Below, one piece after another: positions 50,943 to 58,168 of a stretch of 58,168 nt of DNA; position 1 is the first letter of the stretch, and the number at the start of each line of letters is the position of its first letter. The stretch spans positions 1 through 58,168 of the forward strand of contig JAFTYM010000043.1 of NCBI GenBank assembly GCA_017461585.1. Reading direction: 5' to 3'. This stretch comes from Oscillospiraceae bacterium (GTDB taxonomy: Bacteria; Bacillota; Clostridia; Oscillospirales; Oscillospiraceae). Made by a program: the position numbers and the translations under genes. The notes below the pieces were generated by a model that saw only the letters and a program-made list of their open reading frames with translations, searched no databases and was not told the origin of the DNA.

Positions 50943-50962
50943 ATTATAACTGATAAAATCAG
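50943..50962 (-). promoter_or_regulatory. -10 box and palindrome of the glycyl radical enzyme gene
   Basis: On the minus strand TATAAT (50943-50948) lies directly after the palindrome CTGATAAAATCAG (50950-50962, plus-strand view), which sits in the spacer. No good -35 is visible, so an activator may be needed. The leader is about 95 nt with a small hairpin CGTCC/GGACG (50883-50900). Confidence 0.5.
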
Positions 50963-50984
50963 ATTTGTGTAGTCTTTTTTTATT

Positions 50985-51027
50985 TTTTAAAAGAAAAGCG
51001 CTGATGATTTATTATCATCAGCGCTTT
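50985..51027 (-). terminator. terminator of the aminotransferase gene
   Basis: 14-bp perfect stem AAAGCGCTGATGAT/ATCATCAGCGCTTT, loop TTATT, then TTTTCTTTT on the minus strand. Confidence 0.88.
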
Positions 51028-51078
51028 AAATTATCATTTTCGGTTAAATGTTATAAGCCCCCATTACATAAATTGTGA

Positions 51079-52290
51079 CTACTTTTGGTGATATCCGTCC
51101 AGGAAATTACCCAGTTTTGTCATTGCCTCACGGAGCTGAGGTGCCTCGGGAAGCATTACGATTCGGAAATGGTCGGGTTCGGGCCAGTCAAAGCCGCTGC
51201 CGGGAACTATCAGAATATTGGTTGCACGCAGCAGATCGCCTGCGAACTTCTTGTCGTCGGTAATGCCGAATTTCTTTACGTCCAGTTTAGGGAACAGGTA
51301 GAAAGCGGCTTTGTTTTTGACATAAGAAATTCCGTCGATATTGTCCAGCACCTCTGTAGTAGCCTTGCGCTGCTCAAAGTAGCGGCCGCCGGGACGAACC
51401 ATGGAAGCGGGAGTTTCCATATCCTCAAGTGCGGCAGGAATGACAAGCTGAGCCAAAGCATTGGAGCACAAACGCAGAGATGTCAGCTGTACGATGCCGG
51501 CACGGTATGCTTCTGTAATCTCACGTGGACCGCTGATTACCATCCAACCGCAGCGATAGCCGCAGAGAGAATGAGACTTGCTGAGACCGTTTAAGGTAAT
51601 AACAGTGAGATCAGGTGCCAGAGAAGCGGTGGAGACATGCTCACGCTCGTCCAGAAGCAGTCTGTCATAGATCTCATCGGAGAAAACGATAAGGTCGTGC
51701 TCGCGGGCAACTTTGAGCATATCGTTCAAAACATCGGTGTTATAAAGAGCGCCGGTGGGGTTGTTGGGGTTGATGATGACCATAGCGCGTGTTTTAGGTG
51801 TTACCTTACTGCGCAGATCTGCAATATCAGGGTTCCATTCGGATGCTTCGTCACAGCGGTAGAAAACAGGTTTTGCGCCTGCTAAGAGGATGGTGTTGCT
51901 CCACAGAGAGTAGTTGGGAGTTGGGATGAGCACTTCGTCACCGGGGTTGAGCAGCGGCATCAATGCAAAGTTTACGACTTCACTTACGCCGTTGCCGATA
52001 AATACGTCGTCCACGTGCAGCCCTTCTATTCCCTTGCTTGTCTCATAGCGGACGATGGCTTCGCGGGCATCACGCATGCCCTGAAAATCGCAGTAGGGCA
52101 CAGCTGCAGCTTCTCGGCCTTCAATTGCTTTTCGGATGCTTTCAGGCAGCGGGAAACCAAAAGCGGCAGGGTTTCCTGTGTTCAGCTTCAGAACATTGAT
52201 TCCCTCAGCCTGCATACGCATAGCCTCGTGATATAATTCTCCGCGAATATCGGAATGAACATGTTCCATTCTGTCAGCCAGTTGGATCAT
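51079..52290 (-). CDS. alaA: class I/II aminotransferase, AlaA type
   Basis: A 403-residue PLP enzyme close in length and sequence to E. coli AlaA (glutamate-pyruvate aminotransferase): KLNTGNPAAFGFPLPESIRKA, GNGVSEVVNFALMPLL, VIINPNNPTGALY, SDEIYDRLL and the PLP-Lys loop NGLSKSHSLCGYRCGWM. Besides pyruvate, enzymes of this class can act on aromatic keto acids; the aro operon has no aminotransferase of its own, so this is one candidate for the last step, without direct evidence. ATG 52290 has GGAAG upstream; an ATG 27 nt earlier lacks a site. Single gene. Confidence 0.85.
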   Translation of the reverse strand: MIQLADRMEHVHSDIRGELYHEAMRMQAEGINVLKLNTGNPAAFGFPLPESIRKAIEGREAAAVPYCDFQGMRDAREAIVRYETSKGIEGLHVDDVFIGNGVSEVVNFALMPLLNPGDEVLIPTPNYSLWSNTILLAGAKPVFYRCDEASEWNPDIADLRSKVTPKTRAMVIINPNNPTGALYNTDVLNDMLKVAREHDLIVFSDEIYDRLLLDEREHVSTASLAPDLTVITLNGLSKSHSLCGYRCGWMVISGPREITEAYRAGIVQLTSLRLCSNALAQLVIPAALEDMETPASMVRPGGRYFEQRKATTEVLDNIDGISYVKNKAAFYLFPKLDVKKFGITDDKKFAGDLLRATNILIVPGSGFDWPEPDHFRIVMLPEAPQLREAMTKLGNFLDGYHQK

Positions 52291-52344
52291 AGAGGTTACT
52301 TCCTTTCGTAGTGGCAAAATCTGTCAAAATACATAGATAAAGCC

Positions 52345-52373
52345 ATTTTATCATCAAAAAATGATTTTGTGAA
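52345..52373 (-). promoter_or_regulatory. promoter of alaA
   Basis: On the minus strand TTCACA (52368-52373), 17 nt, TAAAAT (52345-52350). Confidence 0.62.
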
Positions 52374-52512
52374 GTGGAAGATAAGCAACAATTATATGAC
52401 ATACTGCAAATGGTATAAAGCAGGTTAAAGAATGTAACATCATTGATAGATTTTGTGTATGTTTTTCGTCTTATATAGTAAGAGAAACTAAAAACATAAA
52501 GGAGGCAATATT

Positions 52513-53706
52513 ATGAAAAGGTCAATCAGTATTATTCTTGTGCTTTTAATGACGGTTTTATGTGTTTCCTGTGGGAAAGACGGTGGAAGCAGCGGAAACG
52601 GATACAACTTTGAAACGGACTTTCAGATAAACACCATGCAGGCAAACAGTACAGCGATGTATACACTAAGTCCTACGGGGGTATACACCATCCAGGGGGC
52701 AATACTCAGATATTTTGAAAACGGCGGTACAGGGGCAGTTACGACCTGCACAAGGCCTGAATGTATGCACGCAGACTGGGGAACGAATACGCACGAATGT
52801 GATGCGTATGTAGGCATGGCGGTCAGCGGCCTTATGTACTATAACGGATATCTTTATATAGCATCATTCGACCCAATGCGGGAAGAAACGACGTCAATGA
52901 ATACTCTTACAGAATATACATTACAGGGGAAATATGTGAGAACAGTAGCCGATCTTCCGGACAGCCTGCAGTATATTATTCAGCACAGAGGTGTATTCTA
53001 CTATATTTACTGTGAAGAGACAGATGACAATGAGATATTGTACAAGCTGTCTTATGTGACAGCGGACGGCAGGAAAAGCGGCGTGATCTCTCAGGGGGAA
53101 AATGAAAACTGTATGATTGCGGTTCCGTCAGCCTACGGAAAATATCTGTATTTTAACTATATGGAATACAGCGGGGGAGAGAACTTATATCATATGGTAA
53201 TATACAACACCGAAACAGGTGAGACAAGCAAACTGGACAAGGTTCAGAAGGTGTATTTTGTAAATGACAAGCTTCTCTATGTCCGTCTTGAAAACGGTAT
53301 GATCTGCACCTCTGATTTAGATGGTACAAATGAGAAAGAATATATAAAGCTGGATAATGTTAATGCACTGCTGTATGCCTATGATGATGTTGTCATAGCT
53401 TCAAATCTTGACACCTATGATGCAAGCGACGGATGGGTCTGTGAATTTGCCTTATATAAGGGCGGAAAGTTTATCAGAACCTTTAATGTTGATGATTTTA
53501 CAAGCGGAGAATGGGATGAGAATCGCGTTACATATAATATGTTCCACACGGATGATTACGTTTATATGACGGTATCACCTGAAAACAGAGTGGACTTCGT
53601 CCTTGTTCGCTTTGACCGCGCAAATTTTGAAAAAGGTATATTTGAGCCTGTAGTGATGGATGTTGAAGCAACTTCTAATGACAGCGATGTAGTGTACGGA
53701 GATTAA
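52513..53706 (+). CDS. lipoprotein, first gene of an ABC-2 transporter operon
   Basis: A 397-residue lipoprotein: signal peptide with lipobox LCVSC (Cys20), a Gly/Ser linker, then repeated segments with spaced Tyr and Trp such as LMYYNGYLYIASF, GVFYYIYCE, KYLYFNYME and DKLLYVRLENG. These beta-strand-like repeats suggest a beta-propeller outside the membrane. AAAGGAGG precedes the ATG. It is followed after 21 nt by a permease and an ATPase, so it may be an accessory receptor of that exporter. Not recognised beyond this. Confidence 0.75.
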   Translation: MKRSISIILVLLMTVLCVSCGKDGGSSGNGYNFETDFQINTMQANSTAMYTLSPTGVYTIQGAILRYFENGGTGAVTTCTRPECMHADWGTNTHECDAYVGMAVSGLMYYNGYLYIASFDPMREETTSMNTLTEYTLQGKYVRTVADLPDSLQYIIQHRGVFYYIYCEETDDNEILYKLSYVTADGRKSGVISQGENENCMIAVPSAYGKYLYFNYMEYSGGENLYHMVIYNTETGETSKLDKVQKVYFVNDKLLYVRLENGMICTSDLDGTNEKEYIKLDNVNALLYAYDDVVIASNLDTYDASDGWVCEFALYKGGKFIRTFNVDDFTSGEWDENRVTYNMFHTDDYVYMTVSPENRVDFVLVRFDRANFEKGIFEPVVMDVEATSNDSDVVYGD

Positions 53707-53727
53707 AAACTTAAAAGGAGGATCGTA

Positions 53728-56118
53728 ATGAAGATATTCGGTTATGAATTGTACAAGATTGCGAAAGCGAAAATGTTTTTGGGTATCATTGCGGTCCTTT
53801 TTGCTTTCTCACTATTCGTATTTGGTATGCAGCAGAATAAAATAACCGGTTATGCCGAGGCGAAGGATATATTTGAAGATTTGGCTGCGGAATATTCAAC
53901 GATGGATACCGATGAGGCTTATGAAAAGCTGAAGCTAAAATATGTGGAGTATGATATTCGTACTATGCGTTTTCGTGCTGTAAACGATGGTACTGTGGCA
54001 TGGTTTATGTCTATGTACGAGGAAAGCTATCCGAAGCTTTATGAGGAAATAATGAGTTCTGAGGAACCCTTGACATTTGAAGACTTGGAGAACACACGAT
54101 TTGCTTACTGGCAGCTTTATGAAAATGCAAAATATATATTAGAGTATCCCGAGTATATAGATAATGTACAGGAAAATGCAAAGACAATGACAAGTGTGTC
54201 TATATTTGCGGAAAAGGGCAGCTTTACATACAACAATATTCTGAAGACAGCGGAAAATTTTGAACAGCTGAAAGACCTTAAGCTTTCGTTTGGCACTGAC
54301 AGAGGAATAGTGGCAGTTACAGATTACAGTATCGGCGATATTATGCTTGTAGTTATGGTTTTTGTGCTGTGCATTTTCCTCTTTTCGGAGGAACAGGGCA
54401 GCGGTATGCTGAACCTTATTATAACGAGTAAAAGCGGCAGATTTCCGGTGATAACAGCAAAAATACTGTCGCTGATCACAGTGACAGTTGTAATAGGGGC
54501 TGCATATATCGGGGCTGTTTATACCTATGGAGAAAGTCTTTACGGATTTGGTGATACATCACGTTATGTGCAGTCCATGAGCAGTTTTCAAAATTGCGGT
54601 ACAGCTATAACTGTAAAGCAGTTTTTGATTTACTCTGCAATTACAAAGATATCGGTTCTTGTGGGAGTGGGGATGTTTTTCTCTGTAATATTTGTGTTGT
54701 TTCGCGGAAATGCTGCAATGACATACCTTTCTTCGATTTTGCCTATGGGAATTATGTGGCTTGCGTATACCACAGTTCCGCCGAACGCGGTGTTCAACCA
54801 TATTAAATATTTAAACCCGTTTAACTTTTTGAACACATACGGCTTGTATGGCAAGTATATGAATATAAGTTTCTTTACTTTGCCTGTTAATGTCCTTGAC
54901 ACATTGCCGATTATCACGGCAATTGTAATTGTGATATGTGCCATTTCAAGTTGTATTGTGTTTGTTAAAATGCGTGGTAGTTACCGAAAAAATCCTTTTA
55001 GTGGAGTACGGGAGAAAATAAGCAATATATGGCGCAGCGGAAGTAAATCTACTTCTCTGTTTTTGGAAGAGGGCTTTAAGCTCCTTGTTCAGGGCAGAGT
55101 GCTTGTTATGCTCCTTGCGGCAGCAGTAATCGGAGCGGTAGCGGTTATGAATTACCGTGAACCTACATTTGATGTTGATGAACTTGTATATAGAAAATAC
55201 ATGCGAAATATAACAGGTGAGGCAACAGAGGACACATTTACTTATCTAGATCAGCAGCAAGCGGAATTTGATAATATACCCAACTCAGTTGCAGCATATC
55301 AGGCTGCATATGAAGCAGGAAAAATAACCGATACTGAGCTCCGTGAAAGGACTGCATATTTAGAGCATACCATTGGGATGCAGCAAAAAGGGTTTGAAAT
55401 GGTACAGCAGGATGCTGAGTATGCAAAACAAAACGGTACATGGTTTACAGATCAGATAACAGCCAAAGCGTGGTTTGGTAATACGAAAGAGGATATCACA
55501 AACGGTCTTAAATTCGTCGTATCGGCAATTATCTGTCTGTCACCGGTGTTTTCGATGGATTATAAGAGGAAAGCCCGTCCGATACTGTTAAGCACAAAAA
55601 ATGGACGAGCACCATTGGTGAGAGCAAAGCTTTTGTGGAGTGTTGTCATATTGCTGATAATCTACATATCAGTCTACCTGCCACACCACATAAATCTACT
55701 GAAGGGCTATGGAACACCTGAGTGGGATGCACCGATACAGAGTGTGCAGTTATATGAAAACTTTAGTGGTAAAATGACGGTACTTGAATTTTATGTGAGA
55801 ACTCACATTCTCAGGTTTGCGATAATCGCGATGCTTGGAATGATATTTGCCCTGATTTCCGTCAAGGCGAAAAAGCAGCTTATTATAATACTTGTCTCAT
55901 CTGTTATATTTGCAGTGCCTCTGGTACTCCAGCAGCAGGGGGTTGACTTGAGATATTTTTCTTTTAACAATGCGTTTATGCTGAACTCATCATTTTTGAG
56001 TGATGTGGGTGTTAGAAAGAGCATTATAAACCTTGCGGCAATTTGTATAATCGGAGTTGCAGGTGCAGGGCTGACATTTGATGACAGCGAAACTACGAAA
56101 AGGAGGCTGCTGAGATGA
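53728..56118 (+). CDS. ABC-2-type permease with two halves
   Basis: A 796-residue membrane protein made of two similar halves (about 1-430 and 445-796). Each half starts with a charged segment and one helix (FGYELYKIAKAKMFLGIIAV; EEGFKLLVQGRVLVMLLAAA), then a large soluble, helical outside domain with many Tyr and Glu, then a group of about five helices. The halves share EQGSGMLNLIITSKSGRFPV and YKRKARPILLSTKNGRAPL (read in parts), the loop before which contacts the ATPase. So the gene is an internal duplication that yields both permease halves in one chain. AGGAGG precedes the ATG; it overlaps the ATPase gene by 4 nt. Confidence 0.8.
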   Translation: MKIFGYELYKIAKAKMFLGIIAVLFAFSLFVFGMQQNKITGYAEAKDIFEDLAAEYSTMDTDEAYEKLKLKYVEYDIRTMRFRAVNDGTVAWFMSMYEESYPKLYEEIMSSEEPLTFEDLENTRFAYWQLYENAKYILEYPEYIDNVQENAKTMTSVSIFAEKGSFTYNNILKTAENFEQLKDLKLSFGTDRGIVAVTDYSIGDIMLVVMVFVLCIFLFSEEQGSGMLNLIITSKSGRFPVITAKILSLITVTVVIGAAYIGAVYTYGESLYGFGDTSRYVQSMSSFQNCGTAITVKQFLIYSAITKISVLVGVGMFFSVIFVLFRGNAAMTYLSSILPMGIMWLAYTTVPPNAVFNHIKYLNPFNFLNTYGLYGKYMNISFFTLPVNVLDTLPIITAIVIVICAISSCIVFVKMRGSYRKNPFSGVREKISNIWRSGSKSTSLFLEEGFKLLVQGRVLVMLLAAAVIGAVAVMNYREPTFDVDELVYRKYMRNITGEATEDTFTYLDQQQAEFDNIPNSVAAYQAAYEAGKITDTELRERTAYLEHTIGMQQKGFEMVQQDAEYAKQNGTWFTDQITAKAWFGNTKEDITNGLKFVVSAIICLSPVFSMDYKRKARPILLSTKNGRAPLVRAKLLWSVVILLIIYISVYLPHHINLLKGYGTPEWDAPIQSVQLYENFSGKMTVLEFYVRTHILRFAIIAMLGMIFALISVKAKKQLIIILVSSVIFAVPLVLQQQGVDLRYFSFNNAFMLNSSFLSDVGVRKSIINLAAICIIGVAGAGLTFDDSETTKRRLLR

Positions 56119-56975
56119 TTCTTGATATTCAAAATGTAAGTAAATACTATGGAAAAACAAGAGCATTGAGCGAGTTTACGGCACAACTCACTCCCGGTGT
56201 ATACGGATTTCTCGGACCAAACGGTGCGGGCAAGAGCACACTAATGAATATAATTACGGATAACCTTGCAGCAGACTCCGGAACCATAACCTTTAACGGA
56301 AAAGACACCGTTAAAATGGGAAAGAAATTTCGTGATCTTATTGGATACATGCCGCAGCAACAGGGGCTGTACGACTTTTTTACAGGCAGGCGCTTTCTGT
56401 GGTATATGGCGTCGCTTAAGGGGATAAGGAAAGACGTTGCCAAAGAGAGAATCGATAAGCTGCTTGAAATAGTGAATCTGAAAAGTGATGCAAACCGCAG
56501 AATAGGCGGATATTCCGGCGGTATGAAACAGCGATTGCTTATTGCACAGGCACTGCTGAATGACCCTGACATACTTATTCTCGACGAGCCTACAGCAGGT
56601 CTTGACCCAAAAGAGCGCATACGAATACGAAACTTTATCAGCGAGATCGCCGCTGGAAAAATAGTCATCCTTGCAACTCATGTTGTATCAGATATTGAAT
56701 TTATTGCAAAAGAAGTAATGATAATTAAAAACGGACAACTCATACAGATGGACACAATACCGAATCTTTTAAATCTTATTCAGGACAAGGTGTATGAAGT
56801 TTATGTGCCTGAAAATGAACTTGCTGAAGTTCAAAGCCGATACAAGGTAAGCAACGTAATACAGGATAGATTCGGTATATGTGCACGAATAGTAAGCGGC
56901 GAAAAACCTGAAGAGTATAAATGCAGAGCGGTTACACCGCACTTGGAAGATCTGTACATATATCTTTTTGATTAA
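56115..56975 (+). CDS. ABC transporter ATP-binding protein
   Basis: A 286-residue ATPase of the drug/peptide export type: Walker A GPNGAGKSTLMN, signature YSGGMKQRLLIAQALL, Walker B ILILDEPTAGLDP and H-loop LATHVVSDI, then a C-terminal extension of about 70 residues. It partners with the preceding permease. The natural substrate is unknown; lipoprotein plus ABC-2 operons often export or confer resistance to peptides. It ends at the terminator 57000. Confidence 0.92.
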   Translation: MILDIQNVSKYYGKTRALSEFTAQLTPGVYGFLGPNGAGKSTLMNIITDNLAADSGTITFNGKDTVKMGKKFRDLIGYMPQQQGLYDFFTGRRFLWYMASLKGIRKDVAKERIDKLLEIVNLKSDANRRIGGYSGGMKQRLLIAQALLNDPDILILDEPTAGLDPKERIRIRNFISEIAAGKIVILATHVVSDIEFIAKEVMIIKNGQLIQMDTIPNLLNLIQDKVYEVYVPENELAEVQSRYKVSNVIQDRFGICARIVSGEKPEEYKCRAVTPHLEDLYIYLFD

Positions 56976-56999
56976 TAAAAAGTGTTGTTAAAATAAACG

Positions 57000-57038
57000 C
57001 AAGCGCCCTATGGCAAAGCCATGGGGCGCTTGTATTTA
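57000..57038 (+). terminator. terminator of the ABC-2 operon
   Basis: Stem CAAGCGCCC-ATGGC with GCCAT-GGGCGCTTG, one mismatch, AAA loop, then TATTTATTT. Confidence 0.82.
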
Positions 57039-57143
57039 TTTATCACCTGATATGATGAGTGGCGGGATGGAATAAGCAAAGTCCGAACACAATAACTTAT
57101 TAACTAATCGACAAGTTACAAGAGAAGAGTGAAAAAGTAAAAA

Positions 57144-57171
57144 ACGACACCCTTCTTTCGAAGAGTGTCGT
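57144..57171. terminator. intrinsic terminator, probably of the original ssrA gene
   Basis: ACGACAC-CTTC with GAAG-GTGTCGT, one mismatch, loop TTTC, with T-runs both ways. It starts 9 nt after the 3' CCA end of the fragment at 57180-57203 on the minus strand, the normal place for a tmRNA terminator. The stretch 57039-57143 shows no gene. Confidence 0.7.
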
Positions 57172-57179
57172 CTTTTTAT

Positions 57180-57203
57180 TGGTGGAGCTGGGGGGAATCG
57201 AAC
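57180..57203 (-). other. 3' end fragment of a tmRNA (ssrA) gene, putative attachment site
   Basis: The minus strand reads GTTCGATTCCCCCC then AGCTCCACCA: T-loop, T-stem 3' arm, acceptor 3' arm and encoded CCA. The acceptor AGCTCC plus the long C-run matches tmRNA ends (in E. coli the end is likewise CAGCUCCACCA). The T-stem partner should be GGGGG, but here reads GGATTG-, so the RNA gene ends mid T-stem and cannot fold. A tRNA-like 3' end that breaks at the T-arm beside foreign-looking DNA is the signature of an integrase attachment site. Confidence 0.75.
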
Positions 57204-57239
57204 AATCCTCTTTTGGGCTTTTGTATACGTAACATTTAT

Positions 57240-57707
57240 ATGAAAAGACGCTATTATCTCGCCTACGGCAGTAACCTGAATGTGGCCCAGATGGCTTACC
57301 GTTGCCCGACTGCACGAATTGCCGGAACGGCTGTGATCCCTGATTACCAGCTTCTCTTTAAAGGAAGCAAGACCGGCTCTTACCTTACCATCGAACCCAA
57401 GGAAGGCAGCAGCGTTCCCGTCGCGGTTTGGTCGGTGGAAGAGCAGGATGAGCGCCGATTGGATGCCTACGAAGGTTATCCGCATTTCTATTACAAGAAG
57501 GAGCTGCAGCTCCCCATCACCGGCATCAAGACCGGTACCGTTCGGGTTCGGGATGCCTTCGTGTACATCATGCACGAAGATCGGCTTCTGGGAACACCGT
57601 CTGCGCATTACCTGCAGGTATGCTGCAAAGGCTACGACGATTTTGGTTTCGATCCCAAGTATCTGGTGGACGCCTATGTTGCCAGCAGCAAGGAGGATGC
57701 AGAATGA
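57240..57707 (+). CDS. gamma-glutamylcyclotransferase-like (AIG2 fold) protein
   Basis: A 155-residue protein starting MKRRYYLAYGSNLN; YGSN is the active-site loop of the gamma-glutamylcyclotransferase fold, followed by RCPTARIAGTAVI, FKGSKTGSYLTIEP and VEEQDERRLDAYEGYP, where the Glu in DAYEGYP matches the catalytic acid. Native substrate unknown. There is no ribosome site before the ATG, and the start is only 37 nt from the attachment fragment. The 5' signals may have been replaced at integration; an in-frame ATG at 57165 lies in the ssrA terminator and cannot be the natural start. Confidence 0.82.
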   Translation: MKRRYYLAYGSNLNVAQMAYRCPTARIAGTAVIPDYQLLFKGSKTGSYLTIEPKEGSSVPVAVWSVEEQDERRLDAYEGYPHFYYKKELQLPITGIKTGTVRVRDAFVYIMHEDRLLGTPSAHYLQVCCKGYDDFGFDPKYLVDAYVASSKEDAE

Positions 57708-57913
57708 AAGAGAACAATGTAGACCACATCAGGGTTTGCCCCCGGTGTGGCCAAAGTTATACCGAGCCTCCGGCACTGTCCAGATACGATAGCGAAACGC
57801 TCATCTGCCCTGACTGTGGTACACGGGAGGCACTGGAAAGCATCGGCGTCAGTGTTGAAGAACAGGACTCCATCATAGAGGCCATCCACCGCAGCATCCA
57901 TAATCCGCGATAA
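57704..57913 (+). CDS. small zinc-ribbon protein
   Basis: A 69-residue protein with two CxxC pairs (VCPRCGQSY and ICPDCGTREAL), a rubredoxin/zinc-ribbon knuckle, and an acidic helix at the end. GGAGG stands 8 nt before the ATG, which overlaps the upstream stop (ATGA), so it is translated with the cyclotransferase-like gene. Function unknown; small zinc-ribbon proteins are common cargo of conjugative elements. Confidence 0.8.
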   Translation: MKENNVDHIRVCPRCGQSYTEPPALSRYDSETLICPDCGTREALESIGVSVEEQDSIIEAIHRSIHNPR

Positions 57914-58038
57914 AACACACAATTTCCAATGAGGATGTTTGTGTAGTATATTCCTCTGAAATGACTTGCTATTTTGCCCCGGTAGAGCGAATATGTGTAC
58001 ACCGCAAGGGAAATACACAAAAAACGGAGGACATAACA

Positions 58039-58168
58039 ATGAAAAAGGCATGGAGAATCAGAGAAGAATTTAAGCTTATCGACCGCATCGCAATCAGCAG
58101 AGCTACCTTCGACGGAGCTTTTACGAAGACCAAGGAACGCATTGAGTTCACCTTCAACGGTTGGGATG
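58039..58168 (+). CDS. partial gene, element cargo, unknown
   Basis: The first 43 codons (MKKAWRIREEFKLIDRIAIS...) of a gene cut by the window end. GGAGG lies 9 nt before the ATG. The stretch is charged and has no signal peptide. The 125 nt in front of it hold no other gene. No family can be named from this length. Confidence 0.7.
   Translation, partial: MKKAWRIREEFKLIDRIAISRATFDGAFTKTKERIEFTFNGWD

Larger units (their letters stand above)
57204..58168. mobile_element. left part of an integrated element (cut by the window end)
   Basis: Starts at the ssrA fragment and runs off the window. Codon use shifts to C-ending codons (ACC, ATC, GCC, AAG) compared with the chromosome to the left, and all genes here are small plus-strand cargo genes of the sort carried by conjugative elements in gut Clostridia. 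No integrase or mobilisation gene is in the visible part. From the orientation of the fragment, the intact ssrA and an integrase gene should lie to the right. Confidence 0.6.

Noticed and set aside
1-58168. CRISPR arrays, prophage genes, insertion sequences and complete tRNA or rRNA genes
   Set aside because: No spaced direct repeats, no phage structural or transposase motifs and no cloverleaf were found by reading; only the 24-nt ssrA end at 57180 is RNA-gene-derived.

Overview
The window looks like chromosomal DNA of an anaerobic, probably gut-dwelling member of the Clostridia (Firmicutes). The evidence is strong AGGAGG-type ribosome binding sites, TTG/GTG starts, TTGACA-17-TATAAT promoters, tight operons, acetate kinase, a glycyl radical enzyme, RNase Y, MgtE behind an M-box, DegV, BlaI/BlaR1 and PadR/DUF2812 proteins. 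No complete tRNA or rRNA gene and no CRISPR array is visible.

Layout. 39-4414: an accessory block of two tandem lipoproteins diverging from an ECF sigma factor and its membrane partner, flanked by inverted, nearly identical terminators. 4419-13427: a minus-strand supraoperon, aroF-tyrA-aroB-aroA-aroC-pheA-aroEK-aroQ-HAD, encoding every step from DAHP to prephenate plus the phenylalanine and tyrosine branch enzymes. Ahead of it is a leader that encodes a 19-residue peptide with four consecutive Tyr codons and further Phe/Tyr codons, then a terminator: a classic ribosome-stalling attenuator. 13505-19790: DegV, an acyltransferase-like protein, tyrS and an nfeD-SPFH-SPFH-XRE operon. 20025-27061: regulatory and envelope genes (PadR, two DUF2812, ECF sigma and partner, BlaI and an M56 sensor ending in a PASTA domain). 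27106-34627: mgtE with an M-box and an unannotated small ORF in its leader, a 4Fe-4S protein, ackA, tmcAL, murI and a MATE transporter. 34651-43497: comF, a three-gene ABC importer of the TrpX type, a second DegV, rny, a flavoprotein and a second, unrelated-type DAHP synthase. 43556-48348: a GNAT protein and a CydDC-like exporter operon with ygbA and ybaN under a strong promoter with paired operators. 48395-56975: an unassigned glycyl radical enzyme, an AlaA-type aminotransferase and a lipoprotein-permease-ATPase operon. 57180 to the end: a 24-nt 3' fragment that matches a tmRNA (ssrA) end marks the edge of an integrated element with different codon use.

How the genes fit together. Aromatic amino acid metabolism is the theme: a complete operon, its Tyr/Phe-sensing leader, tyrS close by, a second DAHP synthase and a candidate aromatic-substrate importer. 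The other recurrent theme is envelope and signal sensing, with two ECF systems, BlaI/R1-PASTA, PadR/DUF2812 and the SPFH operon. Function calls rest on motifs read by eye. Promoters, operators and the attenuator pairings are read directly from the sequence, but their function is inferred.
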